DNA from: Zarea fungicola
Taxonomy: Eukaryota; Ascomycota; Sordariomycetes; Hypocreales; Cordycipitaceae
DNA: 14,757 nucleotides
Reading direction: 5' to 3'
NCBI GenBank assembly: GCA_900169235.1
Contig: FWCC01000462.1
Coordinates: 1-14,757, forward strand
Shown: positions 9,204-14,757 of the stretch, in pieces
Layout of the letters: every line of letters begins with the position of its first letter
Position numbering within the stretch: the stretch's first letter is position 1
Notes under the pieces: generated by a model
What the model saw: the letters and a program-made list of their open reading frames with translations, nothing else
Databases searched by the model: none
What the model was told of the DNA's origin: nothing
Made by a program: the position numbers and the translations under genes

Positions 9204-9727
9204 TCAATGATGGAGAGCACAGAGCATCGATAACGCGTCAATCACTTCAATCAGCCGGAGCGATGGCAGGTAGTTTCGCCGATCCAGTGCCATGACGTAC
9301 GTAATCACGTCTTGAGTGCGGCGAACCACCAGAATATGACAAATCATATCTTCTCCTATCGAAACCCGTGCCGCTTAGTCGCGGTCAGCCTGAAGACGAG
9401 CTAAATATTGAATCTAGGTAATGGTTGACTGGCGGCAGAGAGAACCGCGCTGGCATTCGAATGACAGTTTAGCGATACCGGTACAGTAGCACCAACAAGA
9501 ATCAAGAAGAATAGGTAAGAGTGTGATGCCGCCGTACCTACCACTTTCCACATGATGATGCCGTTCAAGTCGCCAGCGGGAATCATGACCATCCAGAAAT
9601 GTAGGCAGGGGCAAATGAATGACACGAGCATATCGGACTGTACACCGAGGATGGGCTTCACGGATGCATACTGTCTGGGCTGGCCGTGTGCTGTTGGTTG
9701 TATACCATGCGCCTGGTCGCCCTGCAT
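9204..9727 (-). CDS. Possible two-exon gene of unknown function
   Basis: Proposed model on the minus strand: exon 1 from ATG 9727 to 9538, a 164-nt intron (donor GTACGG at 9537, acceptor ACTAAG ending 9374, with CTGAC about nine bases before it), and exon 2 from 9373 to TGA at 9204. The joined frame is 360 nt, 119 residues, with no internal stop. Exon 1 ends in a hydrophobic part (DMLVSFICPCLHFWMVMIP, then AGDLNGIIMWKV). Exon 2 reads GEDMICHILVVRR, DVITYVMALDRRNYLPSL and RLIEVIDALSMLCALHH. Both parts look coding by composition, but I recognise no family and the domain could be incomplete. A weak donor, short length and neighbouring repeat remnants make a decayed fragment equally possible. Confidence 0.3.
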
Positions 9728-9758
9728 ACCAAACCAAACCGAAATGGGTGTCACGGGT

Positions 9759-9835
9759 GCATTTAGTGAGTTTTAGTTGTAAGGTGGGGGAGGGTAACCG
9801 CTATTTTTGGCCGCTGGTCTGCTGCTGGTACCTCC
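9759..9835 (+). repeat. Dispersed repeat, copy A
   Basis: It shares with the copy at about 10038-10112 the block GCAT-TA-TGAGTT-TAGT-GT followed by GGTRACCGCTRTTTTTGGCCGCTGG, in which 23 of 25 bases agree and both differences are A/G transitions. Copy A carries about nine extra bases between the two blocks. I do not recognise the family. Confidence 0.6.
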
Positions 9836-9886
9836 ACCACCTGCGCTAACAGAACTAACAATAACCAACGGTCGCTAAGTGCATCA

Positions 9887-9898
9887 CCTGTGGCCGCT
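9887..9898 (+). repeat. Third exact copy of CCTGTGGCCGCT
   Basis: Identical to 3301-3312 and 8951-8962. It lies between the two longer repeat copies at 9759 and 10038 and is followed by ATTTTGCC, loosely similar to the T-rich spacer in those copies. Confidence 0.6.
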
Positions 9899-10037
9899 AT
9901 TTTGCCACTGCCATGCTCGCCGCTTTGCCTTTTTCATCAACCAAGAGCCGCTCTTTTGACTGGCCGTGGCGTCACCACTTAAATGCGGCAGATCGTAGTC
10001 AGATTACATAAGGCTATGACAGTATAAGAACCAAAAT

Positions 10038-10112
10038 CGACGCATCTAATGAGTTCTAGTGGTACGGTGACCGCTGTTTTTGGCCGCTGGAGTACTACTT
10101 CTTGGTGTGCCA
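10038..10112 (+). repeat. Dispersed repeat, copy B
   Basis: The partner of the copy at 9759-9835. After the shared GGCCGCTGG it continues AGTACTACTTCTTGG, which is also loosely similar to the ACT-rich sequence following the hairpin at 3296-3312. This suggests that all these sites derive from one repeat family. Confidence 0.6.
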
Positions 10113-10857
10113 CCCCATCCCAGCACAAACAGGGCACTAGAAGTTACCACGTCCGCCAGTAGAAGGGTTTATTCAAATTCTAAGTCAAAACATTCTTAGC
10201 GTAAGGTAATTCTTTCTGATTAAGACGAAGCCCTCCAACTATACAGCGCATTTGACTCGAACGTGAACAAGCTGAGACCGACATGTTGAACCAAGGAATT
10301 CACGCTAAGCGATGTCGCTGGATCACAATCAATGCGAAAGATGCATATGGGGGACCCCGATCGGAAATGCTAGCACAAGCCGACTAGATCGCGGCGACGC
10401 TGCCAGACATATCTAGCATAGCTGGAGAAGATTTGAGAGGCTCGTATTTACTAGGTTGCTCACATCTAGCGCCACTCTGCGTACATGTTGCTTCGATGAC
10501 TTATCGCGGCTGACACTGAAGTTCCAAATGCAATTATGCATGCATGGATGCCTAAATGATGCGGCTGAACTTAGCCGCAAGTGCAAGGCTCTCGTGTGCG
10601 GGGAGGGAGAGCACTTTGTATCTTGCAACAGCAGTTCATTCTTCGCTTGTCTACCTTTGATGCTTACCGTCATGATTTAAGCAGTTTTGTTTCTTCTTTA
10701 CCGATACACTGATACGCCGTGAAACTCTCCATCTCCGATGTCCCCATCGTCGGGCTGCAGAACGCGAAACTCGATCAAAAGCGGGGTAGACTGAAAGCTG
10801 TGTTTCTACCGGCTGTCTTCCTTGTGAAATAAGTGGAGGTGTTATAATAACGGCAAT

Positions 10858-13800
10858 ATGAGTACTGCAGGCGATGGTACTGACAGCGGAGAGCATACGC
10901 AGCCACAGCTCTCTCATGAAGACTATACCGTCGGCTGGATTTGCGCTTTGCCTACGGAGTATGTCGCCGCGCAAGTTTTCCTTGACGAGACGCATATGCC
11001 CCCCACCTTTACAGCCACACACGACAATAACGACTATACTTTGGGACGCATTGGCAAACATAATGTCGCCATTGGTGTACTACCGGGCGGTGAATACGGC
11101 ACAGCCTCGGCCGCCAGCGTGGCGCGCGATATGCTCCATACGTTCTCCAACATTCGAATTGGGCTCATGGTCGGCATTGGCGGTGGCGCCCCTACTGCAA
11201 AACATGATATTCGACTCGGTGATGTGGTGGTAAGCAAACCTGAGAATGGACTGGGAGGTGTGTTCCAGTATGACTTTGGCAAGAGTATCCAAGACCAGCC
11301 CTTCCAAAGCACACGCTTTTTGGCCCCACCTCCACCTGTCTTGCTCACTGCAGTCAATGGCCTGATGGCAAAATACGATATGGACGGCCACAGTATTCAG
11401 GAGGATATTGAGAGATGCCTTGTGGCAAGAAAACGTCTAAGAAAGAAATATAGTCGCCCCGATGTAGCAACAGACCGATTATATCAATCAGATGTTATTC
11501 ATTCACTAAGTGAAGCATCTTGTCTGAGTAGCTGTGGCAGCGACGCCTCGTCTATCATCGTACGCAGCGCCCGCGGCGAAGACGAAGATGATCCGGCCAT
11601 CCACTACGGTCTGATTGCCTCGGCCAACCAACTGATGAAAGATGCCAAGCTTCGAGATCAGTATGCAAAGGAGAGAGGGATTCTTTGCTTTGAGATGGAG
11701 GCAGGGGGTCTGATGAACCACTTTCCATGCTTGGTCATCCGTGGTGTATGTGACTACTCTGACACGCACAAAAATAAAGAGTGGCAAGGATATGCAGCTA
11801 TGGCTGCCGCCGCCTATGCTAAAGATCTTCTTCATCGCGTATTACCAAACAAGGTGGAAACAGAACCAAGAATTGCCGCTTTCTTAGAATCTTGTTAGTA
11901 TTTCACGTTCTACGGTCGTCCCGAGATAGGCTAATGTCGAAATTCGGCATGTAATATTTATCTTCTGGCTGGTTTAGGATGTATTCGTGTGTGTGACTTT
12001 AGTGACTAACTGTCTTCAAGTTAGTGCGGATATGAAAAATATCCAATTCACGGCAGAAAATGTACAAAGAGAGATACAAGGGCTCCAGTAAGTGCACCGA
12101 CGCAATCCTTTATATCCAACTCCACTGCTTAACAATTTTACAATAGTGAATCAGCTTTTAATACTAAGCAAGCGATGGTGCTTAATCAACTCCACATTGC
12201 CGAAGGTGCCTCATTTGATTCCTACGCTCAAGAACACAATCGATATTGCTTGCCAAATACACGTGTTGAACTACTCCAGCAGATCGCGGGATGGGCCAAA
12301 GACCCAAACGCAGAGCCGACTTTTTGGTTAAACGGAATGGCTGGAACGGGGAAGTCGACAATCTCTCGCACCGTCGCCATCTCATTAGAAAAAAACGGCC
12401 AACTTGGTGCCTCTTTCTTCTTCAAGAAAGGGGAGGCTGATCGAGGGAGCCTGTCTAAGTTCTTCATGACTATTGCGGCCGATTTGGTTGTGAGACGGCC
12501 ATCAACTGCTCCACATATTGAAAATGCACTCATTGCCGACCGTTCATTGACATCGAAGAATGCTACTGAGCAGTTTCAGAAGTTTCTACTTGAACCGCTA
12601 TCGAGAAGCGAATTGGGAGAAGGACCTGTCGTTATTGTTGTTGATGCACTAGATGAGTGCGACAAAGAAGACGATATTCAGCGCTTTCTTTACCTGGTTT
12701 CTCGGCTTGAGACCGAACTCCCGGACCGTGTCAGGATATTCCTGACCAGCCGACCGGAGGAGCCGTTCCGTTCTCAGTTTGAGAAAATCAAGAGGACAAA
12801 TTCTCGCGTCATCCTGCATGAGATACCTGAACCTGTGGTCGAGCATGATATTAATGTTTTTCTGAGACACGAGCTATCTGGAATCCAGGCGGAGTTTAAT
12901 AGCCGGGTACCAACAGACCGACATCTCTCCCTAGATTGGCCAGGCCAGTCAAGTTTCGACAGACTGTTGAAGATGGCTGTTCCCCTCTTTATTGTTGCTG
13001 CCACTATTTGCCGCTTCATTAGTGAGAAAAAGATTGGAACACCTGCGAAGCTGCTAGACATGGTACTTTCTCGATCTGGTGACAGGCTGCCACAACTTGA
13101 GACAACGTACCTGTCTGTCTTGGATAACCTTACGGCGGGGGTAGTGCCAAGTCAAAGAGAACCAATTATTCAAGAATTCCGCCTCATTGTTGGGTCTATT
13201 ATTCTCCTCGCAAGCCCTTTATCAACATCTTCACTCGCAGAATTACTTAGTATATCCAAGGACGATATTGACAATAGGCTAGATCTGCTGCACTCTGTGC
13301 TTAGCATTTCTACATCGGCACAAACACCAGTGAGGCTGCTACATCTATCATTTCGAGACTTCCTTCTACATCCTGAGGAGCCTACAATGCCATTTCGAGT
13401 TGATTCGAAGCAAACTCATGCAAATCTGACAGTCCACTGTCTGCGCATAATGGATTGTCTCAAGAAGGACATCTGTGATATAAAATCTCCAGGCACACCA
13501 CGATCTGATATCAACTCCGAAAGAATCAAGCGGTATTTATCGCCGGAGGTGCAATATTCCTGCCAATATTGGGTGTATCACTTTAAGCAGGCGGATATTA
13601 CTCTCTCCGACGGCACAGATGCATCTGCATTCCTACAAAAACACTTCCTTCACTGGATAGAGGCGCTAGCTCTTATTGGCAGGGCATCCGAGAGCCTTCG
13701 CTTTCTCAGAACACTACTATCACAATGCAAGGTGAGAGAGACTCACTATTACATATCCCGATTTATTACCCTAGCCTGTAGACTTACAGTAGATAGGAAA

Positions 13801-14757
13801 AGTCTAGCCTAAATACCTTAATTTTGCTCGAGGATGCGATTCGATTTATGCAGTCATATATGCCTATTATCAGCTCAACTCCTCTTCAGCTATATTACTC
13901 ACTACTTATCTTCACGCCGAAGCAGAGCAAAATAAGAACTAGGTTTGAGGATTCTGAAGCTGTAGGTCGATGGATTTGTCTAAAACCACGGATGGAAGAG
14001 TATTGGAACAGTTGTTTGCAGACGCTGGAGGGTCACAGCGAATCGGTTATGTCTGTGGCCTTCTCGCACAACTCGACGCTCGTGGCATCGAGCTCAGACG
14101 ACGCGACGGTGCGAATCTGGCACGCCAACACAGGCGAGTGCGTGCAGACGCTGGCGGGCCACAGCAAATCGGTTAGGTTTGTGGTCTTCTCACACAACTC
14201 GACGCTCGTGGCATCGGGCTCACACGACGAGACGGTGCGAATTTGGCGCACCGACACAGGCGAGTGCGTGCAGACGCTGGCGGGCCACAGCGAATTGGTT
14301 ACGTCTGTGGTCTTCTCGCATGACTCGACGCTCGTGGCATCGGGCTCATGCGACAAGACGGTGCGAATCTGGCGCGCCGGCACGGGCGAGTGCGTGCAGA
14401 CGCTGGCGGGCCACAGCAAATCGGTTAGGTTTGTGGTCTTCTCGCACAACTCGACGCTCGTGGCATCGAGCTCAGACGACGCGACGGTGCGAATCTGGCG
14501 CGCCAATACAGGCGAGTGCGTGCAGACGCTGGCGGGCCACAGCGACTCGGTTAGGTTTGTGGTCTTCTCACACAACTCGACGCTCGTGGCATCGGGCTCA
14601 CACGACAAGACGGTGCGAATCTGGCGCACCGACACGGGCGAGTGCGTGCAGACGCTGGCGGGCCACAGCGAATCGGTTACGTCTGTGGTCTTCTCACACG
14701 ATTCGACGCTCGTGGCATCGAGCTCACACGATAAGACGGTGCGAATCTGGCACGCCA
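10858..14757 (+). CDS. NOD-like receptor: PNP_UDP domain - NACHT NTPase - WD40 repeats (3' end beyond window)
   Basis: Proposed exons are 10858-11893, 12021-12087, 12147-13731 and 13797-beyond 14757, giving at least 1216 residues. Exon 1 encodes a nucleoside-phosphorylase-like domain (about residues 22-330): [19 protein letters not shown] (106-110), IRLGDVVVS, then FEMEAGGLM (278-286) and RGVCDYSD (295-302). The last two hold the Met-Glu and Asp corresponding to the nucleoside-binding and catalytic residues of the family. Exon 2 is a linker. Exon 3 starts [10 protein letters not shown] and carries NACHT with Walker [10 protein letters not shown] (431-439), Walker [13 protein letters not shown] (529-540), the FLTSRPEE sensor (about 566-573) and the [10 protein letters not shown] motif (766-775). 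WD40 units start at residue 971. Known: such proteins are cytosolic STAND receptors in fungal non-self recognition. Inferred: the WD40 part senses, NACHT oligomerises and the PNP part acts on a nucleotide. All catalytic motifs look intact. The last intron is the weak point of the model. The two long frames (10858-11898 and 12175-13812) could be mis-annotated as two genes. Confidence 0.85.
11894..12020 (+). other. NLR intron 1
   Basis: A 127-nt intron with donor GTTAGT, which overlaps the apparent TAG stop at 11896-11898, and acceptor CTTCAAG preceded by GACTAAC, a textbook branch site. Splicing is phase 1 and joins LESF to [15 protein letters not shown]. That frame agrees with the next exon junction, which supports both boundaries. 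Confidence 0.8.
12088..12146 (+). other. NLR intron 2
   Basis: A 59-nt intron with donor GTAAGT, a GCTTAAC branch-like site and acceptor ACAATAG. Splicing is phase 2 and gives [20 protein letters not shown], which leads without interruption into the conserved pre-NACHT segment (IAEGASFDS). The intervening 67-nt exon (12021-12087) is too short to appear as a frame of its own. Confidence 0.8.
13732..13796 (+). other. Probable NLR intron 3
   Basis: A 65-nt segment with donor GTGAGA directly after AAG and acceptor GATAG. Removing it is phase 0 and joins [10 protein letters not shown] to [19 protein letters not shown], so the NACHT exon and the WD40 exon read through. Without removal the frame stops at 13810-13812. 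The acceptor context is mediocre, and residues 3' of the donor (HYYISRF) could also be ancestral coding sequence, so a frame-breaking lesion remains possible. Confidence 0.55.
14019..14757 (+). repeat. WD40 repeat array, six units of exactly 126 nt (last one cut by the window end)
   Basis: Units start at 14019, 14145, 14271, 14397, 14523 and 14649, each with CAGACGCTGG. Each encodes 42 residues with the GH dipeptide at 5-6, the D of S-D/H-D at 28, and VRIW at 31-34. All are in frame with the upstream NACHT exon. The units are almost identical in DNA. Differences concentrate at residues 8, 11, 12, 18, 25, 27, 29, 35, 36 and 37. A propeller needs about seven blades or more, so at least one further unit is expected beyond 14757. 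Confidence 0.95.

Larger units (their letters stand above)
9728..10857. other. Intergenic region upstream of the NLR gene, with repeat remnants
   Basis: The left part holds several copies of the GGCCGCT-containing repeat. From about 10120 to 10850 no gene is supportable; the short frames at 10413-10680 on both strands lack motifs. The last part should contain the NLR promoter: TTATAATAA at 10842-10850 lies directly before the start and is too close to be a TATA box for a normal leader. No binding site can be named. Confidence 0.45.

Noticed and set aside
10651..11391. Minus-strand frames of 103-136 codons overlapping the start of the NLR gene
   Set aside because: They are antisense to the PNP_UDP domain, which has clear conserved motifs on the plus strand.
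14033..14635. 200-codon minus-strand open frame over the WD40 array
   Set aside because: It is the antisense shadow of the 126-nt repeats. Its peptide repeats with the same period, and the plus strand encodes clear WD40 motifs.
14019..14757. Regular direct repeats suggestive of a CRISPR-like array
   Set aside because: The period is 126 nt with no unique spacers, and every unit encodes a WD40 blade in one frame.
1..14757. tRNA genes
   Set aside because: I looked for GGTTCRANTCC-type B-box sequences on the plus strand and by eye on the minus strand and found none with a matching acceptor stem. A tRNAscan run would be decisive.

Overview
The window looks like nuclear DNA of a filamentous ascomycete (Pezizomycotina, probably Sordariomycetes; the class is an inference). 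The evidence is short GT-AG introns of about 54-164 nt with CTAAC- or CTGAC-like branch sites, A at -3 of the best start codons, a fungal TALE homeobox gene, and a PNP-NACHT-WD40 receptor of a type common in these fungi. There are no bacterial-style operons, and I saw no rRNA, tRNA or CRISPR. The window reads as a gene-poor accessory region: one regulatory gene at the left, a long middle of non-coding DNA with worn gene fragments and dispersed short repeats, and a large immune-type receptor at the right that runs off the end.

Left (1-2190): a pyrimidine-rich leader is followed by a three-exon homeodomain gene (1250-2190). Its homeodomain is complete once a 54-nt intron is removed. The upstream part has an apparent one-base frame break at 1479, so the allele may be damaged, mis-sequenced or spliced in an unusual way.

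Middle (2191-10857): most of this has no gene I can defend. It holds a three-unit ankyrin fragment (5838-6164), a minus-strand tandem duplication whose two units share broken coding matches (6210-6592), a long stop-free frame without a start codon (6993-7562), a minus-strand small cysteine-containing and possibly secreted protein (8080-8427), and a possible two-exon minus-strand gene (9204-9727). A short motif containing GGCCGCT recurs near 3301, 4783, 5335, 8951, 9809, 9887 and 10082 and probably marks remnants of one unidentified repeat family.

Right (10858-14757): one gene explains almost everything here. Exon 1 encodes a nucleoside-phosphorylase-like (PNP_UDP) domain, a 67-nt exon encodes a linker, exon 3 encodes a NACHT NTPase with intact Walker A and B, and a fourth segment leads into WD40 repeats of exactly 126 nt that continue past the window. 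This is the layout of fungal NOD-like receptors: an N-terminal effector, a central NTPase switch and a fast-evolving repeat sensor. The WD40 units are nearly identical at the DNA level, differ at a limited set of residues, and show a hint of a three-unit (378-nt) higher-order duplication.
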